A program made the position numbers and the translations under genes. The notes under the pieces are model-generated. The model was not told the DNA's origin and ran no database searches. It saw nothing but the letters and a program-made list of their open reading frames with translations. This document shows, piece by piece, positions 33,986-43,136 of a stretch of 64,000 nt of DNA; position 1 is the first letter of the stretch; each line of letters begins with the position of its first letter. Location of the stretch: NCBI RefSeq assembly GCF_001682865.1, contig NZ_MAQX01000033.1:1-64000 (forward strand). Direction: 5' to 3'. The stretch is from Bacillus sp. FJAT-26390 (GTDB taxonomy: Bacteria > Bacillota > Bacilli > Paenibacillales > Paenibacillaceae).

Positions 33986-36520
33986 TTATTTCTTCACTAG
34001 CTGCCCGCGCGTTACGCCGAGCTGGTTGATTGCTTTCAGACTGCGCCATACTTGCGTGCCGCTAATGCGGCCATCGAGCGCATCGCGGTAAAGCGACAGC
34101 ACTTCAAGCACCTTCTCCGGCGTCTCTTCCAAAAACTCGACGCGGAAGTGGGATACGCCGTAACCGACAAAGTTGCGGATATACTCTGCGCCTGATTGCT
34201 CAATCGCGTTGTATACCGTGTTGCGGCAGCCTTCGTCCACGCGAACGGGATGCGCCATGCCGATGCGATCCTGCAAGGAAGCACGCTTCTCCTCGCAAGG
34301 ACGACCGCAGTTCGTAAAGTCTGTCCCTTCGCTCATAAACGTGCAGTACACGCAGTGCTCCGTATGGAACATCGGCAGATGCTGATGGATAACCATCTCC
34401 AGCATGCTAGTATCCGAGTTTTCAAGCAAATCGATCATTTGCTGAATGTTCAGATCGTACGATGGCGTAATGAGATCTAGGCCTACATCCGTAAACAAAT
34501 TGACGGCCTTGTGGTTTGCCACGTTCAGCGAGAAATCGCCGATCAGCTTAGGGAAAGGCTTATCCGGATTCGCTGCACGGGCACGCAGGTAATAGTAAAG
34601 CGCCCCTGTGTTCCGCACGAGCACCGCATCAGGCTGCAGCTTCAAAATATTCGCATGGTAGCCGTTCTCGCCCGGCATATGAATGCGCGGCGTTGCCAGC
34701 GCAATCGGCTTGCCCGCTGCACGCGCAGCGGCTACGGCAGCCGGGAATTGCTTAATAAATTCAAAATCGGCGTATACGTAAGAGATATCGGTCGTTACCG
34801 CTGCCTGTACCTGCTCAAGGCTGCGGCATAATGCAATCAGCTTCGCATCCTTGCCGCTTTGCGGCGCCAAAATATCCTTCTTCGCCGCATCAGCCTGATA
34901 AACATCCTCACGCGAGGCAACCGCATTCTTGATATAGACAGGCGGCTTCGGACGCTCGCCCGCAAGCAGCTCTACCGCCTCGCGGCGCAGCCGGTTCAGC
35001 TCGCGGATCGGTACGATTAGGTCGCCCTGCAGCTCAACTTCAAGCTTCTCCAGCTGATAAACGGTACCGCCGAGGCGGCCCAGCTGATCCTCAAGCAGCG
35101 CCGCATCCATCGGACGCTTCTGTGCTTGCTCCAGCTCTAGCTCCGTGACAACCTCTACCGTCGTTCCCTTCTGAACATCGGTCCACCAAGTGCGCATCGG
35201 CTGCCCGAGCGCTCCGGTTACTCTGACATGAAGCGGGAATACGCGGTACGGCTTCTCCGTTTCAAAGGTTGCTCTCAGTCGCTTATCCAGCGCAGGATCG
35301 CTTGTTTTCCAGACGCGGTCGCCGACATGCACCTTGCGCAAGTCAACATCATTGCGGCCCGCTACAAGCTCAATCATCGTGCCTTCCTGCGCTTCGCCTT
35401 CGATCTTCACGCCTTGTCGGCGGATATCGTAGACGCGGCCGCCCTCTTCCTTCTTCGTCGGGTCGCCTGCGTCAAACACAATGCCGTCTCCGCGCTTAAG
35501 CGGCGCGTCGATGCGCAGCGTAACCGCATCGCGCATAATGCGCTCCACACGGCCGAGGTAGACGCCCCGGCTTTTCGGGAACGTGCCCTCTACGAGCTGC
35601 TTGTTGTTCGTTCCCGACAGGAAACCATGCGTGAAGCCGCGCGAGAAGCTTTGCTGCAGCTCACGCACATCCTCCGTTGACGGCTTCGACAAATCGCCGT
35701 CAAAATATTTATCGATCGCACGCCGATACTTGCTCACGACATTCGCGACATATTCCGGGCTTTTGAGGCGTCCTTCAATTTTAAACGACGTAACGCCCGC
35801 TTGGATGAGCTCCGGCACGATATCGATCGCCGCCAAATCCTTCGGCGACAGCAAATACGCGATGTCGCCCATCGGCTGAACCTCGCCATCGACCATCAGA
35901 TCATACGGCAGCCGGCATGCCTGCGCGCATTCGCCGCGATTCGCCGAGCGTCCGCCCCACATCTCGGAGGTAAGGCACTGGCCCGAATACGATACGCAAA
36001 GCGCGCCATGCACGAATACTTCCATAGGCAGCTTCGCTTGCTCGCCGATCGTACGGATTTGCTTCAAGTTATTTTCACGGCCAAGCACGACCCGCTCAAG
36101 CCCGAACGGCTTCGTAAACTCCACCGCTTCAGGCGACGTAATCGTCATCTGTGTCGAGCCATGAATCGGGAAGTCCGGAGACAGCTCGCGAATCAGCTTC
36201 ACAAGGCCCAAATCCTGCACGATTACCGCATCCACACCCGCATCGATACACATCTCAATAAGCTTCTGCGCGTCTCTCAGCTCGTCTTCGAATACGAGAA
36301 TGTTAAACGTCAGGAAGCCCTTAACGCCGTACGTATGCAGAAAAGCCATAATTTCCGGCAGTTCCTCACTTCGGAAGTTGTTCGCGCGAGCGCGCGCATT
36401 AAACTTCTCTACACCAAAAAATATAGCGTCAGCGCCATTGGCTACTGCCGCACGCATGCATTCCCAATCACCGGCCGGAGCCAGCAGTTCTATATCCGAT
36501 CTCACTATTGTGTCTGTCAT
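33986..36520 (-). CDS. U32-family (RlhA/TrhP-like) protein
   Basis: 844 residues. The family signature is clear at about 167-205: E-V-F-V-H-G-A-L-C-V-S-Y-S-G-Q-C then G-E-C-A-Q-A-C-R, giving four cysteines (C175, C182, C198, C202). The N-terminus L-L-A-P-A-G-D-W-E is also typical. Members once called collagenase-like peptidases are now known in E. coli as RNA hydroxylation factors (RlhA on 23S rRNA, TrhP on tRNA), so an RNA-modification role is more likely than proteolysis. The C-terminal part carries further cysteines (C-V-Y-C ... C-G-R-P-C). Which RNA it acts on cannot be told from sequence. It stands alone between terminators. Confidence 0.85.
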   Translation of the reverse strand: MTDTIVRSDIELLAPAGDWECMRAAVANGADAIFFGVEKFNARARANNFRSEELPEIMAFLHTYGVKGFLTFNILVFEDELRDAQKLIEMCIDAGVDAVIVQDLGLVKLIRELSPDFPIHGSTQMTITSPEAVEFTKPFGLERVVLGRENNLKQIRTIGEQAKLPMEVFVHGALCVSYSGQCLTSEMWGGRSANRGECAQACRLPYDLMVDGEVQPMGDIAYLLSPKDLAAIDIVPELIQAGVTSFKIEGRLKSPEYVANVVSKYRRAIDKYFDGDLSKPSTEDVRELQQSFSRGFTHGFLSGTNNKQLVEGTFPKSRGVYLGRVERIMRDAVTLRIDAPLKRGDGIVFDAGDPTKKEEGGRVYDIRRQGVKIEGEAQEGTMIELVAGRNDVDLRKVHVGDRVWKTSDPALDKRLRATFETEKPYRVFPLHVRVTGALGQPMRTWWTDVQKGTTVEVVTELELEQAQKRPMDAALLEDQLGRLGGTVYQLEKLEVELQGDLIVPIRELNRLRREAVELLAGERPKPPVYIKNAVASREDVYQADAAKKDILAPQSGKDAKLIALCRSLEQVQAAVTTDISYVYADFEFIKQFPAAVAAARAAGKPIALATPRIHMPGENGYHANILKLQPDAVLVRNTGALYYYLRARAANPDKPFPKLIGDFSLNVANHKAVNLFTDVGLDLITPSYDLNIQQMIDLLENSDTSMLEMVIHQHLPMFHTEHCVYCTFMSEGTDFTNCGRPCEEKRASLQDRIGMAHPVRVDEGCRNTVYNAIEQSGAEYIRNFVGYGVSHFRVEFLEETPEKVLEVLSLYRDALDGRISGTQVWRSLKAINQLGVTRGQLVKK

Positions 36521-36612
36521 AATAACGATCTATCCCTCACATTCTTAAAACCTGCTGCTACTATCTTAACAAACCATAGGCATCTATACCACTACACAAT
36601 ACTGGCATCGCG

Positions 36613-36648
36613 CAAAAAGACTGGCTTTCGCATCGCGAAAGCCAGTCT
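36613..36648 (-). terminator. terminator after the RND pump operon
   Basis: A perfect 14-bp stem AGACTGGCTTTCGC / GCGAAAGCCAGTCT with a 3-base loop, followed on the minus strand by five T residues, 15 bases after the membrane fusion protein stop. Confidence 0.9.
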
Positions 36649-36662
36649 CCATAGTCTTATAT

Positions 36663-37862
36663 CTACTCAGCGGCGCTAGATTGTATGTTTTGGCCGTCCT
36701 TCAGCGTATGCTGGCCAGACACAACAACGCTCTCGCCTTCCTTCAATCCTTCCAAAACTTCCTGGTAAATGCCGTTCACCCGGCCTAGCTTAACTGCCCT
36801 CTTCTCAGCAACGCCGGCGTTCGAGATATAAATAAAGGTATCGCTGCCTTCTCTCACTACGCTTAGCGATGGAACGGCTACAACCAGCTCTTCCTCGGTC
36901 GTCGTCAACTGGACTTGTACACGCTCGCCCGGCTTTATGGCGCCATCGGAATTATTCGCTAACAATTCCAGCGCATACATCCTGCTTGCCGCATTCGGCA
37001 CATCGGAGAGATAAACAAGCGTTGCCTTCCTCTTGTCGGACGGATTATCGGCATTATAATATAGAAGCTCTTTTTTGCCGCGAGCGAGCGCCGCAGCAGG
37101 CTCGCTCAGCTCGGTCTTGATCGTCAGCTGCTTCACGTTTTGTACAACGGCTATCGTGGCGCCGACATTAATCGCCATTCCCTCCGTAATGGCAAGATCC
37201 GTTAGCGTTCCAGCTGCCGGAGCAATGACGCGATAACCCTCGAGCGCCAAATCCGCTTGCTCCAGCTGAACGGCAGAGGAATCCACCTGCCCTTCATAGA
37301 CTACAAGAGAATTCGCGCTGTCATGGGATGCTAGCTGCTGCTTAGCGGATTCCAAATTTCTCCGCGCGGCGTCAATCAACTGCTGATCATCCTGCGAGCT
37401 TGCTTGAATGAACGCATCCTCTAGCGAGGCAACGGAATTTACAAGCGCAGCACGGCTTGCCGCCTGATCGTCCCTTGCCTTCTGCAGTGCTTTCTGGGCA
37501 CTTGCGAGACCTGCTGCCGCTTGCTTCTTCTGCAGCTCGGCACTGCGTGATTCCAGCTGCACAATAACGTCGCCAGCTTTGACCGCGTCACCGTTCTTCT
37601 TCAGTATTTGAACAACCTTGCCGCCTGCAAGCGCTGGAATATCCAATTTGACAGCTGCGCTGACCTCCGCTACCTGCTCGCGCGGCTCTCCCATGCTGAC
37701 TTTGGCGGCGGCTTCTGTTTTTATAGGAATGACAGGCGTGCTCTCGCTCTCTTCGGTAACTGGCGCCGCTTCCGAGCAGCCGGCAAGCAGTACAATGGCT
37801 GCAATTAAAACAGCCGCCACCGATCCAGCTCTTTGCTTCCTTTTTGCAAATCGTTGAAACAT
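36663..37862 (-). CDS. RND efflux membrane fusion (HlyD/AcrA-type) lipoprotein
   Basis: 399-residue periplasmic-adaptor-type protein. The N-terminus is a lipoprotein signal with lipobox L-L-A-G-C and lipidated Cys29. The biotinyl-lipoyl-like half motif (about 70-105, G-G-K-V-V-Q-I-L-K-K-N-G-D-x-V-K-A-G-D) is followed by a coiled-coil hairpin (about 110-190, rich in Ala, Gln, Lys), the second lipoyl half (A-P-A-A-G-T-L-T-D-L) and a beta-barrel/membrane-proximal domain. It starts 16 bases after the RND transporter, in the same operon. In Gram-positive cells it would work on the outer face of the membrane with the pump. Confidence 0.9.
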   Translation of the reverse strand: MFQRFAKRKQRAGSVAAVLIAAIVLLAGCSEAAPVTEESESTPVIPIKTEAAAKVSMGEPREQVAEVSAAVKLDIPALAGGKVVQILKKNGDAVKAGDVIVQLESRSAELQKKQAAAGLASAQKALQKARDDQAASRAALVNSVASLEDAFIQASSQDDQQLIDAARRNLESAKQQLASHDSANSLVVYEGQVDSSAVQLEQADLALEGYRVIAPAAGTLTDLAITEGMAINVGATIAVVQNVKQLTIKTELSEPAAALARGKKELLYYNADNPSDKRKATLVYLSDVPNAASRMYALELLANNSDGAIKPGERVQVQLTTTEEELVVAVPSLSVVREGSDTFIYISNAGVAEKRAVKLGRVNGIYQEVLEGLKEGESVVVSGQHTLKDGQNIQSSAAE

Positions 37863-37878
37863 ATGAATCAGCTCCTCT

Positions 37879-40800
37879 CTATACCTCTAATCCTTTAGGC
37901 GTTTGGTTATCCGATGGACTTGCTTTAGTTTTGTTTGGCCGATTGAACATTTTATTTTTTATGACCTCGAGTATTTCATATACGACGGGTACAACAACGA
38001 GCGTAAGCAGCGTCGAAGTGATCAGCCCGCCAATAACAACAACGGCGAGCCCTTTAGAAATTAGCACGCCTTCGCCAGCGCCAAGCGCGAGCGGCACCAT
38101 AGCTGCTATCGTCGCTACAGCGGTCATAATGATCGGGCGCAAACGAACTAAGCCCGCTTCGACCAACGCTTCACGGACAGGCAAGCCTTCCTCCCGCAGC
38201 TGCTGTGCGCGATCCAGCAGGACGATCGCGTTGGTGACGACGATGCCGATCAGCATCATAAATCCGATCAAGGAAGTGACGTTGATCGATTCATTAGATA
38301 CCAGCAAGCCGAGCAGTCCTCCTATAATAGCAAGCGGAAGCGAGAAAAGAATCGCAAACGGCGTGCTCGCATTACCAAAGCAAAGCACCAAGATGAAATA
38401 GACGATGGCAATAGCGATAGCCATCGCAAGGAACAATTGCGAGAAGCTCTCCGCAATATCCTCCGAGACGCCTTGTATCTCGGTCGAAACGCCCGTCGGA
38501 AGCTCGATATCTGCGAGCGCAGCCGTCACCTTCGCGCTGACTACCGTCTGATTCGGCGAGTTGATCAATGCGGTTATTTTCACAATTTGCGCCTGCGACT
38601 CCCTGCTAAGCGACACTGGGGCCTGTACCTCCTCAAGCTTCGCCACCTCTTGCAAATAGACGATTCCGGCCGTTTGCGATTGAATCGGCATTTTACCAAG
38701 CCGCTCCATCGAATTTTTGTCCTCGTCCGACAGCTTCACCACAGTGGTGTAAAGCTGGTTGTCGAGCCGGATATCGCCAAGCGGCTGCTCTGCGATCCAC
38801 ATCCTTACCGCATCCCGCACTTGAGCCGGGGACAAGCCTAGCTCCCTTGCCTTGGACTGCGAGACGGTAATGCTTACTTCGGTTTTGGCGTCGCTTAGCG
38901 TATCCTCGATATTGATCAGCTCAGGAAATTGCTTCAGCTTCTCCTTCACGACAAGTGCGCCTTGCTCCAGCAGCTGCTGGTCTTCGCCTTTTAGTACGTA
39001 AGAGAAATTAGACGTACCGACTCCGCCCGTGTCTCCACCGGTCGTTTGAGTCACCACCTCAGAGCCTTGCGGCAGCTGGGCTTCGATAATCGCTTTATAT
39101 TGCTTCAAAACCCGCTCAACATCGGCATTTTCGTTCAGCTCCGCCGTTATGTTGGTGATGTACGGGATCTGATCATCATCATCATTGTAGCCAACCAACG
39201 ACTCAACAAAGGTGAACAGCTTGTCTCCTGCACTATCCTTTGCTTCGAGCAGCATGTTCTCGATCTGCTGCATCTGCAGGTCATTGCTGGCAAGCGAGGT
39301 TTCGTAAGGAAGCTTCACCGTAATGAATACCAGCTTCTCCGGACCGCCGGATGGCAGGAAGTTAACCGCTAAATTCGGAATCGTAATGACCATCGTCGCA
39401 ATCAGCAAGACGAGGGAAAGCAATAACGTCTTGATTCTGTTGGACAAGCACCATTCAAGCACGCGCTGATAGAAGCGAGGAACCTTTCCTTCATGCGAAT
39501 GATCCTTCATTTTGATTTGCTTCCGGCTGCGAAGCACGAGCAGCTTCGTCATCATCGGAATAACCGTCAAGGCGACCAGCAAGGATGCGAGCAGCGCACA
39601 GGATACGGTCAAAGCGAAAGGACGGAACATTTCACCAACGATGCCGGTAACGAATGCAAGCGGCAAAAATACGCCTGCCGTCACGAGCGTCGAGGACGTA
39701 ATCGCCATCGATACCTGCTTCGCTGCCATAATGACGACCGATTGGCTGCGCTCCTGCGCTTTTTCCAAATTGCTATAAATATTCTCAATGACGACAATAC
39801 TATCATCGACGATACGCCCAATCGCGATAAACATGCCGCCAAGCGTCATGATGTTAAGCGTGATGTCCAAAGTCGACATCATCACGAGCGTAATCAAAAC
39901 CGACAACGGAATCGAAACAAGCACGATTAACGTCATTCTTATGTTGCGAAGGAACAACAGGATCATGAGCGAAGCGAGAATAATTCCGATAAAACCTTCT
40001 TTTAAAATGCCGCCAATCGATTTTCTTACTTCATCGGCGCTGTCATAAATTTTGTTAAACGTAATTTGGGGCTGCTTCTGCTCCCAATGGGCTATAACCC
40101 CATTTACGGCATCCGAGAATTCAACGGCATTTGACGCGCTTGTTTTGTACAAACGAATGCCCAGCGCAGGCTTGCTATTAAATCTGGCTATAAACTTCTC
40201 ATCATTAACAGCCTTAATTTCCGCCAGATCCTTGAGCAATACCGTCTGCCCTTTGCCCGTTACCAGCTCTAGATTTTGCAGCCCGTAAATGCTGTTTAAA
40301 TCACCCTTCACGCGGGCCATTTGCGCTTTCCCGTCCAGCTCGACGGAACCAACAGCGCCGTTAGTAAGCGCCGCTTGAATCGCGCTCGTTACCTCTACGC
40401 CCGAGAGGCCAAACACCGACAACGCATCCGCCTTTAGCAAAATGTCGAGCGTTGTCTCGCTTACGCCGATCGAGTCCGTATGGTCAATGCCGTCCACACC
40501 TTCGAGACTCGGCTTGATTTCGTCCTCGTACAGCTTGTTCAGCTCGCCCTGCGACATCCCTTTGTCCGCATAAAGCGTCAAATAATAAGCCGGGCTGGAG
40601 GAAAAACCAAAGGTCATCACTTTAGGCGCTGCCGCACTGTCTGGAAGAGCCACCTCCTGCACTAAGCTCTCCAGCTCCTTCTTCTTCTTCTCCACGTCGG
40701 CGCCTTGCTTGAACTGCACGATGATGCTCGACACATTATCGCTGGACGTTGAGCTCAGCTTATCCAGATCTTGAAGATTAGCAATCTTATCCTCAATCGG

Positions 40801-40995
40801 CTTCGTGACCTCTTCCATCACATCCGTGGGCGGTGCCGGATAAGCCGTCGCAATCATAATAACCGGAAACGAGATGTCAGGAATATTTTCTACCTTGAGC
40901 GACGATGCCGAGTAAAGCCCTCCTCCTATAAGCATCGCGATCAAGATCATCATTGCTGCCACTTTATTCATCGAAAAGCGGATCAAACCATTCAA
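37879..40995 (-). CDS. RND-family multidrug/surfactin-type efflux transporter (SwrC/AcrB-like)
   Basis: 1038 residues with the usual RND pattern: one membrane helix, a large outer loop, helices 2-6, helix 7, a second large loop and helices 8-12. The proton-relay acidic pair D-D is present in helix 4 (R-I-V-D-D-S-I-V-V-I-E-N-I), and the family start M-N-G-L-I-R-F-S-M-N-K is intact. The closest known relative by pattern is B. subtilis SwrC (YerP), which gives surfactin self-resistance; the substrate here is unknown. The start is TTG, supported by AGGAGGGG six bases before it. The downstream gene is its fusion protein. There is no outer-membrane partner, as expected. Confidence 0.93.
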   Translation of the reverse strand: MNGLIRFSMNKVAAMMILIAMLIGGGLYSASSLKVENIPDISFPVIMIATAYPAPPTDVMEEVTKPIEDKIANLQDLDKLSSTSSDNVSSIIVQFKQGADVEKKKKELESLVQEVALPDSAAAPKVMTFGFSSSPAYYLTLYADKGMSQGELNKLYEDEIKPSLEGVDGIDHTDSIGVSETTLDILLKADALSVFGLSGVEVTSAIQAALTNGAVGSVELDGKAQMARVKGDLNSIYGLQNLELVTGKGQTVLLKDLAEIKAVNDEKFIARFNSKPALGIRLYKTSASNAVEFSDAVNGVIAHWEQKQPQITFNKIYDSADEVRKSIGGILKEGFIGIILASLMILLFLRNIRMTLIVLVSIPLSVLITLVMMSTLDITLNIMTLGGMFIAIGRIVDDSIVVIENIYSNLEKAQERSQSVVIMAAKQVSMAITSSTLVTAGVFLPLAFVTGIVGEMFRPFALTVSCALLASLLVALTVIPMMTKLLVLRSRKQIKMKDHSHEGKVPRFYQRVLEWCLSNRIKTLLLSLVLLIATMVITIPNLAVNFLPSGGPEKLVFITVKLPYETSLASNDLQMQQIENMLLEAKDSAGDKLFTFVESLVGYNDDDDQIPYITNITAELNENADVERVLKQYKAIIEAQLPQGSEVVTQTTGGDTGGVGTSNFSYVLKGEDQQLLEQGALVVKEKLKQFPELINIEDTLSDAKTEVSITVSQSKARELGLSPAQVRDAVRMWIAEQPLGDIRLDNQLYTTVVKLSDEDKNSMERLGKMPIQSQTAGIVYLQEVAKLEEVQAPVSLSRESQAQIVKITALINSPNQTVVSAKVTAALADIELPTGVSTEIQGVSEDIAESFSQLFLAMAIAIAIVYFILVLCFGNASTPFAILFSLPLAIIGGLLGLLVSNESINVTSLIGFMMLIGIVVTNAIVLLDRAQQLREEGLPVREALVEAGLVRLRPIIMTAVATIAAMVPLALGAGEGVLISKGLAVVVIGGLITSTLLTLVVVPVVYEILEVIKNKMFNRPNKTKASPSDNQTPKGLEV

Positions 40996-41111
40996 CCAAA
41001 ACCCCTCCTGCCTTTGCTATCTGTACAAAACGCTGATTAAAATATCGGCATTTCCTTCATTGAAGTTAAATCAGAAACGGAATTTCCCGCCGATTTGCTC
41101 CCATTTCTCAT

Positions 41112-41146
41112 AAAAGACCGTTTCCCGCAAGGGAACCGGTCTTTTA
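41112..41146 (-). terminator. terminator after the stalk-domain protein gene
   Basis: Stem AAAAGACCG-TTCCC / GGGAA-CCGGTCTTTT with a GCAA loop. The symmetrical A and T runs make it usable on both strands. It lies 14 bases after the stop at 41160. Confidence 0.8.
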
Positions 41147-41159
41147 CCTATCGTTTCAA

Positions 41160-43085
41160 TTAGTTGAACCGAATCGATTGTGCCGCGTCGTTAATAATCT
41201 TAAGATTGCTCTCCGTTGCTTTGATATCGTACGTAATAAAGCTAAACACAATTGAGCCTTTGGCTGTATCAAAGATATACAGAACATGAGAATAAGGGAT
41301 ATCATTCTCTGGCTTCGACACATGGATTTCTACTCTTTGAGCTTTCTTTCCGTTAATCGTTACTTCGGAAGCCCCTCTAAGCTTGACTTCCTGTGCAATA
41401 CCATCGGACGACCCCGGAAGCTGCGATAACGAGACTACAAGCGCATCGGCTTGTTTGTCGGATTGAGAGATTTGGAGATTCCCCGCACTATAAGTATAAA
41501 GGACCGTATCCTTGTTAAAGTTCGTTTGCAATCCATTCCAGTAAGTAGGAACTTCAATGGAGTAACCGTAAGTAGAGCTGCGTTTTGTTGTTTTTGCGCT
41601 GCGGTCAACCAAATTGATATCCTCTTCAACCGTTCCAAAGCTTTTCTCGATATAAGCGATATCAATGTCAACTGAATCAATGATCTGCTTAAACAATTGT
41701 TTGCTCTTCGCGCTATTGGAAGAAGGATATATATAGTCGAACAAATAACGGTAGTCTCCCGAAATGTAGGCAACCTCGATGTAGCTGAACCAAATATTGT
41801 CTCCGTATGAAATCTCATAGCTTAGCGATAATGCGTTGCCATCTTGCAGTGTTATAGGTGCTGTCGTTATATTGCGAAGGCTTGAGCTAACATTGTCCTC
41901 GCGAATGCGCGCTTCCCTGCGTGACGCCCAATTCTCAAGCGTATCGCCTGGTGCTGCTGCTGAGAACGAGAATTGGAATGCATCTGTATCATTTTCATAC
42001 CAAGGAGTCGTGCTCTCCGGATCGCTGCTCCAGTCAGCCGGCAGCTTAACGGTCAAGCCATAATCCGACTCTTTAAAGGTGATTAGGCCATTTTTCACTT
42101 TCGTAATGTCTTTTAGTGCCGTATCTGCTCCGTTAAAGGAAGGCACAAAGCTGTTTAAGAACGCATCATAGCTGTTCAGTACAGATTTGTCCGCTCCTTT
42201 TGCGCCTACGATTACAATATAGAACGTATCGCCTTTCTGAATACCGCGGAACTCATAATACATTTTAGATTGTTTCGTGTAGCTTATAACCTTCTCGAAC
42301 GTTAGCCCATCTACGGTGATAGTACGTTTATCTACGGTGATCTCATCTTCTTCATAATAAGAGAAAATTAGATCTCTTTTTTCTTCGCTTGTCAGTTCAT
42401 CTTCGCCAACGCTTTCAGTAAATACGTTCACCTGCGCAGCTACCTTGGAAGCATCTGCTGTATCAGCCCACTTTACAGCATCGCCGTTATCACTTTGATA
42501 AACCTGTACGAGACCTGCTGGATATTTCAAAGACCAGCCATAGTAGCTGTCGCCCACTTTTGTTTTGCCAAAATCCGAATCGATCGACGTACCGCCGTCT
42601 CCTGATGATTGTGCATGTACGCCAACGATAACCGTTTCCTTCGTAGCGCTGTCCGCTGTGATCTTCGCGCCAAAAGCTTCTACGATGACGCGAAGCGGAA
42701 CCATCGTCGAGCCTTTTACAACGACAGGAGCAACGGCTACCGCTTTTGCGGCCCCATTCACTTTTACCGTTTTGCTTCCGAAGGTTAATACGATTTTGCG
42801 GTCATTGTATGTAAGGGTAATGACATTGCCATTTTCCAATTTAAGTCCTGCTCCAAAAGCGTTAGTAATGACCTTGAGCGGAACCATCGTCGTGCCATTG
42901 CTTACGAATGGAGGCTCAACGGTAGTCGCTTTGCCATTAATTTTGACAGTTGGGCTTCCCGTCTTCAAACGGACTTCAACCTTATTGCCCGCATCTGCAG
43001 CGAATACAGCTATTGGCAGCATCGCAAGGATTAGCAATGCTGGGAGCAGCATGGCTAGCATTCTTTTGTACACGTTCATTTTCAT
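41160..43085 (-). CDS. exported protein: two stalk domains plus three PsbP-like repeats
   Basis: 641 residues with a signal peptide (residues 1-30, A-V-F-A-A-D cleavage). Residues about 35-155 hold two copper-amine-oxidase N-terminal-like stalk domains (V-K-I-N-G-K / V-K-V-N-G-A, M-V-P-L-R-V-I-x-E-A-F-G-A), common in Paenibacillus wall proteins. Then come three similar segments (about 175-330, 345-475, 490-641). Each starts G-(W/L/Y)-(S/T)-(L/V/I)-x-(Y/L/V)-P and ends with a phrase like L-x-S-F, I-D-S-V or A-Q-S-I-R-F, resembling PsbP/Mog1-like alpha-beta domains. No catalytic site is visible. It is 51 bases downstream of an HtrA-like protease gene and probably co-transcribed with it. Confidence 0.8.
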   Translation of the reverse strand: MKMNVYKRMLAMLLPALLILAMLPIAVFAADAGNKVEVRLKTGSPTVKINGKATTVEPPFVSNGTTMVPLKVITNAFGAGLKLENGNVITLTYNDRKIVLTFGSKTVKVNGAAKAVAVAPVVVKGSTMVPLRVIVEAFGAKITADSATKETVIVGVHAQSSGDGGTSIDSDFGKTKVGDSYYGWSLKYPAGLVQVYQSDNGDAVKWADTADASKVAAQVNVFTESVGEDELTSEEKRDLIFSYYEEDEITVDKRTITVDGLTFEKVISYTKQSKMYYEFRGIQKGDTFYIVIVGAKGADKSVLNSYDAFLNSFVPSFNGADTALKDITKVKNGLITFKESDYGLTVKLPADWSSDPESTTPWYENDTDAFQFSFSAAAPGDTLENWASRREARIREDNVSSSLRNITTAPITLQDGNALSLSYEISYGDNIWFSYIEVAYISGDYRYLFDYIYPSSNSAKSKQLFKQIIDSVDIDIAYIEKSFGTVEEDINLVDRSAKTTKRSSTYGYSIEVPTYWNGLQTNFNKDTVLYTYSAGNLQISQSDKQADALVVSLSQLPGSSDGIAQEVKLRGASEVTINGKKAQRVEIHVSKPENDIPYSHVLYIFDTAKGSIVFSFITYDIKATESNLKIINDAAQSIRFN

Positions 43086-43136
43086 TTCGAATAACTCCTT
43101 ATTTTCAAATAATTGCGAGAGCTTAGCGTTTAAAAA

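Noticed and set aside
36618..36648. Perfect 14-bp inverted repeat as a possible insertion-sequence end
   Set aside because: It has a 3-base loop and a T-run right after a gene stop, so it is an ordinary terminator.
41053..41063. Palindrome CTTCAATGAAG upstream of the RND pump as an operator
   Set aside because: Five-base arms with a single centre base are too short to support on their own, and no regulator gene is adjacent.
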